From assembly GCA_038228295.1 (NCBI GenBank), contig JBBRPH010000016.1:22411-86410 (forward strand): DNA of 64,000 nucleotides, given 5' to 3'. Positions 25,372 through 33,484 of the stretch are shown here, in pieces; within the stretch, counting starts at the first letter, position 1; each line of letters starts with the position of its first letter. Made by a program: the position numbers and the translations under genes. The stretch comes from JAICKM01 sp038228295 (GTDB lineage Bacteria > Chloroflexota > Chloroflexia > QHBQ01 > JAICKM01). Below the pieces are notes generated by a model that ran no database searches, had not been told where the DNA came from, and was given only the letters and a program-made list of their open reading frames with translations.

Positions 25372-25901
25372 TCGCACGCTTGGCGGCCTGCCGAACCATG
25401 GCCCAGGCTTTGCTCCTGTGTGTGCTGGCATGGGCTTTAGCGGGGCCCGCGATAGGCGTCGCCGCCCCGCTCCAGGTGCGGATCATCCAGCCGGCGGCCG
25501 GGGCCACCGTAGACGCGGCGACCGTAGCGATCCAGTTGAGTGTGGACGGGGCGGCGCCGGTAGCGGGCGCGACTCAGTGGACGGGCGGCGGCGGCTTTCA
25601 TGTGCGGATCGATGATCAGGATGTGGTGCAAACGCGCGAACTGCGCTTCGTCCTGATGGCCCTTGCACCCGGTCCGCACCATCTGCGTGTGACGCTCGAA
25701 GATTACGCCGGGGGGCCGGTAGCCCCGGCAGAAGTCGCCTTCACTGCACAGGGTCGGGCTACACCGGCCGGTAGCACCTGGGCGTTGGCGGCGCCCGTCG
25801 CGCTAGTCGCTGTGTTGCTGATGGGCGGCCTGCTGATCGGCTGGCTGCGTTGGGTACGACCGCAACAGGCCGAACCGCTGTATGATGAACGCGATTCGTG
25901 A
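25368..25901 (+). CDS. Exported single-pass protein, unknown
   Basis: A 177-residue protein with an N-terminal signal segment, an extracytoplasmic beta-sandwich-like domain (about residues 35-130, LQVRIIQPAAGATVDA ...), and a C-terminal membrane helix (LAAPVALVAVLLMGGLLIGWL) with a short cytoplasmic tail. The TTG at 25368 overlaps the FHA gene's stop (TTGA) and gives an n-region with Arg residues. The ATG at 25398 would give an uncharged n-region, so the TTG is preferred, though neither has a clear ribosome binding site. The domain is not recognised. Confidence 0.7.
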   Translation: MIARLAACRTMAQALLLCVLAWALAGPAIGVAAPLQVRIIQPAAGATVDAATVAIQLSVDGAAPVAGATQWTGGGGFHVRIDDQDVVQTRELRFVLMALAPGPHHLRVTLEDYAGGPVAPAEVAFTAQGRATPAGSTWALAAPVALVAVLLMGGLLIGWLRWVRPQQAEPLYDERDS

Positions 25902-25945
25902 AACATAAAACGTATTATGCGTTCTATATCGTGTAATATATCGTG
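25897..25945. repeat. Degenerate heptad array
   Basis: CGTGAAA, CATAAAA, CGTATTA and TGCGTTC follow one another from 25897, starting inside the last codons of the preceding gene, and AT-rich 7-bp units continue after them. A degenerate inverted counterpart (TTAGTTTACGCGGCACGC region, 25992-26010) lies before the VanW gene. Confidence 0.45.
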
Positions 25946-26035
25946 TACTATTTATTGAATACTTGCCTATCCCGTTCACGTTATGCCCAATTTAGTTTAC
26001 GCGGCACGCAGCATACCTAACCGAAAGAGCACCCC

Positions 26036-28318
26036 ATGAGCAGACCACCCGCCAACGCCTACCCGTCCGACGACGGATCCGACGCCCAACGCTCGGGCTA
26101 CATTCCGCGTGTGCCACGTACCGACGACGCACCCGACACGCCACTCCCGCCGGGCGGTGCTGCTGCGCCCTATGCGCAGGGCGCGGTGCCGCCGTGGGAG
26201 GATCGCCCCACTACAGCCATGCCGACTCAAGGGAGCGGCGCGGTACCGCCCACCGGCGCGCCGCCCGCAGTACCGGGCGTAATCGAGTACCGGCCCGCCG
26301 ACCGGCACGCGCCTCGCACCCCCGCCCCCGGCTACCGCCCACCCGATGCGGCGGTGCCTCCCGTACAGTATGTACAGCCGGCGCCGCGCCCGGCCGCGCC
26401 GCCCAGCCGCGCGCCGACCGCCGCGCCGGCCGCATTGCCGGCACCGGTCTACGACCCCACCCGCGCGCAAGTCGCGGCGGTGCCGGCCGGGCGCGGTGGG
26501 CGCCGCCGCGGGGCGCTGCTTGGCGTGCTGGCCGGATTGCTGGTGCTGGCCGGTATCGGCCTATTCGCCGCCGCCGGCTGGTATGAGCAGCAGTACGCGG
26601 GCCGAATGTTCCCCGGCGTGCGCGTCTACGGCGTAGACTTAGGCGGCAAAAGCACTGATGAGGCGCGCGTCTTGCTCGAAAATCGTGTCGCCGGGTTCGC
26701 CCAACAGCCGCTCGATCTGGTGTGGACCGATCAGCACTGGAACCCGCAGCCTGGTCAACTGGGGATGCAGGTCAATCTGGATCGCACGCTCGATAATGCC
26801 TACAAGGTAGGGCGCAACGGCGGCCTGCTCAATGTATGGCGCGACCGCTGGGATGTCGCCAATGAAGGCCGTGTAGTGCCGCTCTCAGTGATCCTCGACG
26901 AAAGCAAACTACAAGACTATTTGCAAAGTCAGATCGCCCCCAAGATCAATCAGGATCTACTGGAAGGCGATGTTTGGCTGCAAGGTGAGCAGGTCAAGAG
27001 CAGCCCGGCACAAGAGGGCCACACCTTGCAAGTCTACCCGGCACTGCAAACCATCCGCGACAGCCTGGCGCGCATGGCAAGTAACAACCGCATCGAATTA
27101 CCGGTCACCATCAGCAAGCCTATCGTACCGCAGACCGAACTGGACGCGACCGCGCACCAACTGCAAATCATGCTCGCCGGCCCGCTGGTGGCACGGCAAG
27201 GCAGCAAGCAATTCTCGGTTGATGCGCGCAAAATTTCGCAAAAGCTGCTGCTGCTCAAGCGCAACGCCGACCCCACCGCCGCCAAGCACTTTGAGGTCGC
27301 CTTCCAAGAAGATAATCTGAAAGCCGCTGTCGCCGACTGGGCTGACCAGATTGATACCGCCCCGCAAAACGCCCGGTTCGCCTGGAATAACGGCCAGGTG
27401 CAAGTAACCAAAGAGAGCCAAGACGGCATCAAGGTGGATCAGACAAAGGCGATTACCGCAGTCAAAGCGGCGCTCGCCACGCCCGACAAGCGCACGGTAG
27501 ATCTGCCGACCAACAGCGCGCCGCCCAAAGTATCCAGCAAAGATATCGGCGCGTTGGGTATTAAGGAGCTGATCGGCACCGGCAACACTTCGTTCAAAGG
27601 ATCAACCGCCGAACGGGCAACCAATATCAAGATCGCGGCGGGCTACCTCGACGGCGTGGTGGTGCCGCCGGGCGACACCTTCTCCTTCCTCGATGCGGTT
27701 GCGCCGATTACGTTGGATCGCGGCTACGTGGAGGGCTATGTCATCGCCGCCGAGCGCACCCAGCGCGGCGTGGGCGGCGGGGTGTGCCAGGTCTCGACCA
27801 CGGTCTTCCGTGCGGCCTTCTGGAGCGCCCTACAGATCAGTGAGCGCCACCAGCACGCTTACCGTGTCAGTTGGTATGAGAGCAAAGGCGAGCCGGTCGG
27901 CTTCGACGCGGCGGTGTTTGATCCCGGCGTAGACTTCAAGTTCGTCAACAACACGCCCGGCTTCCTGCTGGTGCAAAGCGTGCTCACCGGCGACGAGCTT
28001 AACGTCAACTTTTACGGCACCAAGATCGCCGATGAGGTGAAGCTGGTCGGGCCGAAGATCGAAAATCAACTGAATCCGCCGCAAGACATCTACCAACTCG
28101 ACCCGACGCTGCCCGCCGGCACCACAAAGCAGGTGGAGACAGCGCACAAGGGACTGGATACCACGATCACCCGCCAAATTTACAAGGGAGGCCAACTGGT
28201 CAGCGAAGATCCGTTCTTCAGCCGCTTCGAAGCCTGGCCCAACTGGTTTATGGTCGCGCCCGGTGTGTCAACACCCTACCCGCCGCGCCCACCGGCCACG
28301 CTGCAAGCGCCGCCATGA
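26036..28318 (+). CDS. VanW/YoaR-like envelope protein
   Basis: A 760-residue protein. Residues 1-155 are a Pro/Ala-rich, probably cytoplasmic, disordered region. A membrane helix (about residues 160-182, ALLGVLAGLLVLAGIGLF) follows, and then an extracytoplasmic part. This part has two segments resembling the YoaR peptidoglycan-binding-like module (about 195-500) and a VanW domain (about 515-665) with GDTFSFLDAVAPIT and GVGGGVCQVSTTVFRAAF. A G5-like end follows. VanW proteins accompany cell-wall genes, but their reaction is not settled. The gene overlaps the following Nudix gene by four bases (ATGA). Confidence 0.9.
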   Translation: MSRPPANAYPSDDGSDAQRSGYIPRVPRTDDAPDTPLPPGGAAAPYAQGAVPPWEDRPTTAMPTQGSGAVPPTGAPPAVPGVIEYRPADRHAPRTPAPGYRPPDAAVPPVQYVQPAPRPAAPPSRAPTAAPAALPAPVYDPTRAQVAAVPAGRGGRRRGALLGVLAGLLVLAGIGLFAAAGWYEQQYAGRMFPGVRVYGVDLGGKSTDEARVLLENRVAGFAQQPLDLVWTDQHWNPQPGQLGMQVNLDRTLDNAYKVGRNGGLLNVWRDRWDVANEGRVVPLSVILDESKLQDYLQSQIAPKINQDLLEGDVWLQGEQVKSSPAQEGHTLQVYPALQTIRDSLARMASNNRIELPVTISKPIVPQTELDATAHQLQIMLAGPLVARQGSKQFSVDARKISQKLLLLKRNADPTAAKHFEVAFQEDNLKAAVADWADQIDTAPQNARFAWNNGQVQVTKESQDGIKVDQTKAITAVKAALATPDKRTVDLPTNSAPPKVSSKDIGALGIKELIGTGNTSFKGSTAERATNIKIAAGYLDGVVVPPGDTFSFLDAVAPITLDRGYVEGYVIAAERTQRGVGGGVCQVSTTVFRAAFWSALQISERHQHAYRVSWYESKGEPVGFDAAVFDPGVDFKFVNNTPGFLLVQSVLTGDELNVNFYGTKIADEVKLVGPKIENQLNPPQDIYQLDPTLPAGTTKQVETAHKGLDTTITRQIYKGGQLVSEDPFFSRFEAWPNWFMVAPGVSTPYPPRPPATLQAPP

Positions 28319-28953
28319 GCAACCCTGCCGAGCCGCCGATTCTGCGCTGGGCGAACACCATTCGCGGTCACGCCGATGCCTTACTGCACTTTTCGACCAA
28401 CGAATACGACCGCGAACGCGCGCACAAGCTGATCGTGCTGGCCGCCGAGATGACCGCTACCGGGTTGGACTTACCTCCGGCGGCGGTCATCGCCACGTTT
28501 GAGCGCAACCTAGATGTCCTGACCCCGCTCTCCACCGTAGATGCAGCGCTGTTTGACGGCACAGGGCGTATCCTGCTGATCCGCCGCCACGACAACGGGC
28601 TGTGGGCCATGCCCGGCGGTGCGTGTGAGATGGAGGAAACGGCGGCGGCGGGGGCAGTACGCGAACTGCGCGAAGAGACCGGCGTGGAAGCCGAACCTAT
28701 CGCCCTACTGGGTGTGTGGGACTCGCGGCGGCACGGCTCGCGCTCGCCGTTGCAGCACTACAGCCATGTCTTCCTCTGCCGCCGGCTCGCCGGCACGGCC
28801 GCGACCAGCCCCGAAGCCACCGCTGTCGGCTACTTCGCCGCCGACGATTTGCCGCCGCTCTCCTACGGTCATCAGACCCGCGTGCCCCAGGTGTGCGCGC
28901 TCTACCAAACTTGGCAGACCGCCGGCACCTTCAGCCCCTACTTCGACCTATGA
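28315..28953 (+). CDS. Nudix hydrolase with N-terminal helper domain
   Basis: A 212-residue protein. Residues 5-70 match the helical domain found before some Nudix folds. The Nudix box (GGACEMEETAAAGAVREL followed by REETGVE) is complete at about residues 100-123, so it should hydrolyse a nucleoside diphosphate derivative with Mg2+. The substrate is unknown; relatives with this N-terminal domain act on ADP-ribose or NDP-sugars. It is translationally coupled to the VanW-like gene. Confidence 0.9.
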   Translation: MSNPAEPPILRWANTIRGHADALLHFSTNEYDRERAHKLIVLAAEMTATGLDLPPAAVIATFERNLDVLTPLSTVDAALFDGTGRILLIRRHDNGLWAMPGGACEMEETAAAGAVRELREETGVEAEPIALLGVWDSRRHGSRSPLQHYSHVFLCRRLAGTAATSPEATAVGYFAADDLPPLSYGHQTRVPQVCALYQTWQTAGTFSPYFDL

Positions 28954-28967
28954 TCCAGGGACTACGA

Positions 28968-29085
28968 TCAGCCCAGGGCGTAGGCGGCTTGTAGCCGGCC
29001 GATCAACTCAGGGTCCACCTCGTCCGGCGTGGTTAGCTTGACCTCGTTATGGTAGCGGTGCTTCGCTAAGGCCAGGGCGTGGGTC
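28968..29085 (-). pseudogene. C-terminal gene fragment
   Basis: On the minus strand about 38 codons ending in TGA read ALAKHRYHNEVKLTTPDEVD and continue to a Leu/Ala-rich end. There is no start codon or upstream frame of any length. The motif resembles the C terminus of DUF5655-type proteins, so it is probably a leftover of a deleted gene. A 10-bp tandem repeat (GGCGTGGGTC twice) adjoins it at about 29077-29098. Confidence 0.4.
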
Positions 29086-29112
29086 GGCGTGGGTCGGCGC
29101 GCATGATGAGGG

Positions 29113-31860
29113 TTACAGCATACTCACCGGGTCCACATCCAACGTCCAATCGGGCGGCAGGGTGAGCCGACGCAGGAGTGGAGCAAGATCAGGCGCCCGT
29201 AGCAGCAGTTGCCAGCGATAGCGGTGGCGCAACTTATGGACAAAGCTGGGCGCGGGGCCGAGGATCTCCACATCGGGCAGATCCAGCCGCCCGGCGAGCG
29301 CGTGCAGATCGGCGGCCAGGCGCTGGGCCTCGATCTGGCACGCCGCTTCGGACGTGGCGCTGTAGACCAGCTTCGCTAGCCGGCTAAACGGCGGATAATT
29401 ATGGCTGAGGCGGAAGCGCAGATCCTGTGTGTAGAAGGCGCGATAATCATGCCGGGCGGCGGCCTGGATCGCGTAATGTTCGGGTGTGTAGGTCTGTACT
29501 ATTACCTGCCCACCTGCCGTGCGCCGGCCGGCGCGCCCCGCCACCTGAGTCAGTAGTTGAAAGGTGTGTTCGCCGGCGCGGAAGTCGGGCAGATGCAGCC
29601 CAGTGTCGGCACTGATCACACCCACCAGCGTCACCAGCGGCACATCCAGCCCTTTGGCGATCATCTGGGTGCCGACCAGCACATCGGCCTCGTGGCGCAT
29701 GAACGCGCCGAGCAGGTCTTCGTGCGCGCCTTTGCGGGCAGCGGTATCGCGATCCCAGCGCAGCACACGGGCGGCTGGAAAGAGCTCGCGCATCTCCTCC
29801 TCCACCCGTTGCGTGCCCGCGCCGAAGCGTTTGATGCTGGGCGACCCGCAACGCGGGCATGGATCGGGCTGCGTGTGGCGGGCATCGCAACGGTGGCACA
29901 GCAACAGATCAATATCGGCATGGTAGACCAGCGGGATCTCGCAGGCCGTACAGCTCGGCACATACCCGCAGGCCCGGCAGATGATAAAGGTGCGACTGCC
30001 GCGCCGGTTCAGGAACAGGATCGCCTGTTCGCCCGCCCGCAGGGTGTCGCCGACGGCTTTTTGCAGGGCCAGGCTGAAAATCGAGCGGTTGCCGGTGCGC
30101 AACTCCTGGCGCATATCCACCAGGCGCACCGGTGGCATGGGCAGTTCGGTGGTCATTTCACCACCGTCCGGCCCTCGGCTCAAGCCCACGCGCGCCGGCA
30201 AGGTCAGCAAGTGCCAGTCTACGCCGGCCACCGCGTCGGCGGTCACAGCGGGGCGGGTGGCGCGGTAATAAGTCGCCACATCGGGCGTGGCGCTGCCCAG
30301 CACGACCACGGAGCCGGTGAGCGTGGCACGGCGCAGCGCCACATCACGGGTGTGATAGTAAGGGCTGCTATCCTGCTTATACGACCACTCATGTTCTTCG
30401 TCCAGGATGATCAGCCCTAGGCGCGGCAGCGGTGCGAACACTGCTGAGCGTGAGCCGACCACCACATCGTAGCCCCCGGCACGGATCTGCCGCCACTGGT
30501 CGTAGCGCTCGCCGTCGCTGAGACGCGAATGGAGCAGGGCCACGCGGCCGGGGAAGCGCCCGGCGAAGCGGTGCATTGTCTGCGGCGTCAGCGCGATTTC
30601 GGGCACCAGCACAATGGCCTGGATGCCCAACCGTAAGGCCAGCCCGATAGCGCGCAGGTAGACCTCTGTCTTACCGCTGCCGGTCACGCCGTGCAAGAGG
30701 AAGCAGGCGGGGAGCGTGCCCGGTTGCGGCTGACGCCGCGCCTCCAGCGCGCCGGCCAGAGCCGCCCAGACCTGGCCCTGGCGCGGGGTCAACACCAACG
30801 CATCGTAAGGCGGCGGCGGGCGGCCGGCCAATGGATCGCGCCACACCGCCTGCTGCTCCAACTCGACCAGCCCATGCCCAGCCAGCGTCGCCAACGTTTG
30901 CCGCGTACTACCCGGCACCGCCCGATAGAGCAGGCGCGCCGCCCGCCAGCCGTCCGTCGCCCCATCCACGGCAGCGCCGTTGCCCGCAGGCGGCAGCGGC
31001 GCGAGCAGCCAATCCAGGGCGGCGCGTTGCAACAAGCCGAGGCGGAGGGAGCGGAGTGGGGAGTGGGGAGTGGGGAGTGCGGAGTTTGGGATGCGGGCAC
31101 TCGCTTCTGCGGATACAGGGCTGCTCGCGCCACTCCCGTCCTCCTGACCACCATCAACTGACGACCGGCCGACGACCGACAACTGACCATCCACAACCGG
31201 CGGCCGGTCGTCGGTCGCCGCCCGCACAAACCACTCCTGGCGCGGACCGACACGCGGGCGAACCAGAGCGGTACGACGTTCGATCAGCTCCCGACGCAGC
31301 AGTTGGCGCACCACGGGGCCGGGATCGCCTTCGCCCAGTCGGGCGCGCGCCGCATGAGAGGTCAGCACGCCACCAGCCGTCTGCAACGCCACCATCAGCC
31401 GGATCTGGCGCGGTGTGAGGCGGGCCAGATCTGCACCGGCCAGCGCACGCCCAGTCTCCGTCAGGTGCAGCGTCACTACTTCCTGGCTGCTGAGACCCGG
31501 CGGCAGCATTGGAGCCAGCGCGGCGTAGAGGCTACAGCGATAGTAGCCTGCGATCCAGCGGCCCAGTTCCAATTGGTCGGAGGTCAATACCGGCTCCGGG
31601 TCCACTAGGCGCAGCAGTTCCAGCACTCGCTCAACCGCCGGGGGGGTAGTGCCCGTCGCCAGCACCAGCCCGGCGACCACACGCCCACCCAGCGGCACCA
31701 GCACCAAATGGCCGGGGCTGATCACTAGCCCCGCAGGAATGCGGTAGCTAAGGACTAACCCCCCGCCGGTGTCGCCGTCGCTTGCCGCGCGCGGACGATC
31801 CAATGCGACCTCTGCAAACGTCGCCGGCTCTGCTAACGAGTACTCACTGTGCTGTGTCAT
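29113..31860 (-). CDS. priA: Primosomal replication helicase PriA
   Basis: Restarts stalled replication forks: a 3'-5' DNA helicase that recognises fork structures and loads the replicative helicase. It has an N-terminal 3' DNA-binding domain, Walker A GVTGSGKTEVYL (about residue 403), a DEEH box (LIILDEEHEWSYKQ), and an eight-cysteine zinc region (CRACG..CTAC, CHRC, CPRC). The C-terminal helicase half follows. The ATG at 31860 (MTQHSEYSLAEP) is chosen; upstream extension runs into the divergent promoter. At 915 residues it is longer than usual. Residues of about 213-269 are encoded by heptad repeats, placed between the DNA-binding and helicase domains. Confidence 0.95.
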   Translation of the reverse strand: MTQHSEYSLAEPATFAEVALDRPRAASDGDTGGGLVLSYRIPAGLVISPGHLVLVPLGGRVVAGLVLATGTTPPAVERVLELLRLVDPEPVLTSDQLELGRWIAGYYRCSLYAALAPMLPPGLSSQEVVTLHLTETGRALAGADLARLTPRQIRLMVALQTAGGVLTSHAARARLGEGDPGPVVRQLLRRELIERRTALVRPRVGPRQEWFVRAATDDRPPVVDGQLSVVGRSSVDGGQEDGSGASSPVSAEASARIPNSALPTPHSPLRSLRLGLLQRAALDWLLAPLPPAGNGAAVDGATDGWRAARLLYRAVPGSTRQTLATLAGHGLVELEQQAVWRDPLAGRPPPPYDALVLTPRQGQVWAALAGALEARRQPQPGTLPACFLLHGVTGSGKTEVYLRAIGLALRLGIQAIVLVPEIALTPQTMHRFAGRFPGRVALLHSRLSDGERYDQWRQIRAGGYDVVVGSRSAVFAPLPRLGLIILDEEHEWSYKQDSSPYYHTRDVALRRATLTGSVVVLGSATPDVATYYRATRPAVTADAVAGVDWHLLTLPARVGLSRGPDGGEMTTELPMPPVRLVDMRQELRTGNRSIFSLALQKAVGDTLRAGEQAILFLNRRGSRTFIICRACGYVPSCTACEIPLVYHADIDLLLCHRCDARHTQPDPCPRCGSPSIKRFGAGTQRVEEEMRELFPAARVLRWDRDTAARKGAHEDLLGAFMRHEADVLVGTQMIAKGLDVPLVTLVGVISADTGLHLPDFRAGEHTFQLLTQVAGRAGRRTAGGQVIVQTYTPEHYAIQAAARHDYRAFYTQDLRFRLSHNYPPFSRLAKLVYSATSEAACQIEAQRLAADLHALAGRLDLPDVEILGPAPSFVHKLRHRYRWQLLLRAPDLAPLLRRLTLPPDWTLDVDPVSML
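31053..31220. repeat. Compound heptad insertion in priA
   Basis: Seven 7-bp units of the GGAGTGG type run from 31053 to 31101. After about 55 bases, units of the AACTGAC/CGACGAC type run from 31156 to about 31200 and grade into related sequence to 31220. The order of families is the same as in the blocks at 2251 and 2752. The priA frame stays open through it. Confidence 0.85.
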
Positions 31861-31896
31861 AGCTGATACGGCTATTGTACCGGAAAATCGGGTATC

Positions 31897-31926
31897 TTTA
31901 CAAATCGCGCTATGCTGTGCTAGAAT
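31897..31926 (+). promoter_or_regulatory. Promoter of the LysM operon
   Basis: TTTACA (31897-31902) and TAGAAT (31921-31926), 18-base spacer, about 95 bases before the first LysM gene. Confidence 0.5.
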
Positions 31927-32022
31927 AGACATAACTCTGGCACGCTGTTTGCACAGGTGTGCCCCAAACACACAGCATACAACCCCTGCGGACGGGCGGG
32001 CGGTACACAGGGAGTGAGCGCA

Positions 32023-32664
32023 ATGGCAGATCATGGTGGAGGCGGCCACGGCGGTGGCGGCGGTGCCGGCCGGCGGGCATCAGATAAAGGCGGCCTGATA
32101 AAGACCGTGACCGGCAACGGCTGCTTGCGCTATCTAGCCCTCTATATAGTGGCCCTGGTGCTGCTGGCCGGGCTGGCAATCGCTAACGGCTTGGGCCTAC
32201 TGCAAAAGCTCGGCTTGCCGGCCTTCGCTGCCCCGTCGGCACGCACCAACAGCGCGAATCTGCAAGCGGCCCCGGCCGCCGCCGCCGGCACCGGTACAAA
32301 CAGCAATGCCGGCACACAGGGCGGCAGCACGGCCAGTGGTGGCGGCCCGGCACACGCGCCGGGGGCGATGATCAGCAGCCTGCCCGTCGCGGGTGCACAG
32401 GGCAGCCTAATCACGTCTATGACTGCGCCCGCGTTCTACATCGTCCAACAGGGCGAGACGTTGGATACCGTGGCCGCCATGTTTGGCCTGACGCGCCAAA
32501 GTCTGCGCGATTACAATAATCTAAGTAATGATATGCTGTTGATCGGCCAGGTACTTTATTTGCCCGCCGGCAGTTACAATCCCGTACCGAACACCGGCCG
32601 CAACGCCGGGGGGAATGGTGCCGCGCCCAGCGACTCAGGAAACCCCAATGACTCGACTCCCTAA
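32023..32664 (+). CDS. Membrane-anchored LysM protein
   Basis: A 213-residue protein with a Gly/His-rich N terminus, one membrane helix (about residues 38-58, YLALYIVALVLLAGLAI), and an Ala/Gly/Thr-rich linker. A C-terminal LysM domain (FYIVQQGETLDTVAAMFGL, then LIGQVLYLP) binds N-acetylglucosamine polymers such as peptidoglycan. The ATG at 32023 is preferred over upstream frame extension because it has a GGGAG site. It overlaps the next LysM gene by 17 bases. Confidence 0.88.
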   Translation: MADHGGGGHGGGGGAGRRASDKGGLIKTVTGNGCLRYLALYIVALVLLAGLAIANGLGLLQKLGLPAFAAPSARTNSANLQAAPAAAAGTGTNSNAGTQGGSTASGGGPAHAPGAMISSLPVAGAQGSLITSMTAPAFYIVQQGETLDTVAAMFGLTRQSLRDYNNLSNDMLLIGQVLYLPAGSYNPVPNTGRNAGGNGAAPSDSGNPNDSTP

Positions 32665-33103
32665 CCTGATCCGTCGCAGCCGGCGCGCGGTGGCGCTAGG
32701 GCTGCTACTGCCCGCTGCCCTAGTCAGCGGGTGCAGCATCACGATTGGTAGTCCGCAGGCCACGCCGACGCTCGGCCCCGGCGAACCGACCAATACACCC
32801 ATCACCCAGGTGCAGTTTGACATCACACCGGTACCCTCCCCAACACTCATACCGCCTACCCCAGTCGGTGCGACCGCGGTGCCTGGCGGCGCAACCGGCG
32901 CAACCGGCAAGTACACGATCAAGCCCGGCGAGACGTTATCGGGGATCGCGCTACAATACGGCATCACCACTGAAGAATTGGTGAAGCTGAATAATATTGC
33001 GGACCCCAACGCGATCCAGGCCGGCCAGGTGTTGATCGTGCCGGCCAAAGGAGCCGCGCCGCCTACACCACGTCCTCTCGCGACTGCGACTAAAGTCCCG
33101 TAA
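32648..33103 (+). CDS. LysM lipoprotein
   Basis: A 151-residue lipoprotein: signal peptide with lipobox VSGC (about residues 26-29), a Thr/Pro-rich linker, and one LysM domain (YTIKPGETLSGIALQYGIT, then IQAGQVLIVPA, about residues 87-133). It probably tethers to the membrane and binds cell-wall glycan. It is translationally coupled to the upstream LysM gene. The small-RNA promoter begins 18 bases after its stop. Confidence 0.9.
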   Translation: MTRLPNLIRRSRRAVALGLLLPAALVSGCSITIGSPQATPTLGPGEPTNTPITQVQFDITPVPSPTLIPPTPVGATAVPGGATGATGKYTIKPGETLSGIALQYGITTEELVKLNNIADPNAIQAGQVLIVPAKGAAPPTPRPLATATKVP

Positions 33104-33121
33104 AGGCTCCGTCGTTTGGCC

Positions 33122-33150
33122 TTGACAGCGCTCGGTCACTGCGGTATAAT
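33122..33150 (+). promoter_or_regulatory. Consensus promoter of the orphan small RNA
   Basis: TTGACA (33122-33127) and TATAAT (33145-33150) with a 17-base spacer are a perfect match to the sigma-70 consensus, the strongest promoter in the window by sequence. Transcription should start near 33157. Confidence 0.9.
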
Positions 33151-33217
33151 AAGGACAGAAGTAAGAAACACACCTCCCCCGTGGAGGTTTCCGTTAAGGA
33201 ATAAGGAGGTGATGCCC

Positions 33218-33259
33218 ATGAGTAATGGTAAACATGGCATCACCAGCGTAAATAGCTAA
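33218..33259 (+). CDS. Possible 13-residue peptide in the small RNA
   Basis: ATG at 33218 to TAA at 33257-33259 encodes MSNGKHGITSVNS. The start follows AAGGAGGTGAT (33203-33213), a full complement of the 16S rRNA 3' end, with eight bases between AGGAGG and ATG. The start and part of the Shine-Dalgarno are buried in one of two alternative helices, so translation may be switched. It may be a leader peptide, a functional small peptide, or only a ribosome-docking device; I recognise no similarity. Confidence 0.4.
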   Translation: MSNGKHGITSVNS

Positions 33260-33299
33260 TATAGCTTCGGTTCTATTAGCTTGCTGGTGATGTAACCGC

Positions 33300-33339
33300 A
33301 AAAAGTCCGCCTCGGCCGCAATGCCGGGGCGGACTTTTT
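33300..33339 (+). terminator. Intrinsic terminator of the small RNA
   Basis: AAAAAGTCCGCC (33300-33311) pairs with GGCGGACTTTTT (33328-33339), with an inner CGGC/GCCG extension and a U-run. The A-tract on the left makes it usable in both directions. Confidence 0.95.
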
Positions 33340-33390
33340 GGTGCCCTAATCCCGGCAAGCAACGGCGCACTAGCGTGCGCCCCATCGCAA

Positions 33391-33433
33391 ATGAAGTGCG
33401 CCCTTACCCTGCGGAGGGTAAAGGCGCATTCAT
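33391..33433. repeat. Long imperfect hairpin
   Basis: Bases 33391-33410 and 33415-33433 form a nearly complete 19-bp stem (ATGAAGTGCGCC... against ...GGCGCATTCAT) with a GCGG loop. A smaller hairpin GCGCAC/GTGCGC lies at 33365-33380. There is no strong U-run. It may end or stabilise the 3' end of the minus-strand glycosidase transcript. Confidence 0.6.
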
Positions 33434-33462
33434 GCAGTCAGGGCGGGCTATATCCGCTGTCA

Positions 33463-33476
33463 CGCTTCACGTTTCA
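33463..33476. repeat. Heptad pair before the glycosidase stop
   Basis: CGCTTCA and CGTTTCA in tandem, nine bases from the stop codon of the minus-strand gene. Confidence 0.5.
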
Positions 33477-33484
33477 CGCCCGGA

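Larger units (their letters stand above)
33157..33339 (+). ncRNA. Orphan small structured RNA, unknown class
   Basis: About 183 bases between a consensus promoter and an intrinsic terminator, with no downstream plus-strand gene. It contains several helices. ACCTCC (33172-33177) pairs with GGAGGT (33183-33188). GGTGATGCC and ATG (33208-33220) pair with CATGGCATCACC (33233-33244), covering the Shine-Dalgarno end and the start codon. CATCACCAGC (33238-33247) pairs with GCTGGTGATG (33283-33292) over an inner stem with a UUCG loop. The last two helices share bases 33238-33244 and exclude each other. CACCTCC at 33171 could also pair with the Shine-Dalgarno GGAGGTG. A 13-codon frame lies inside. I do not recognise the RNA family. 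Confidence 0.75.
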
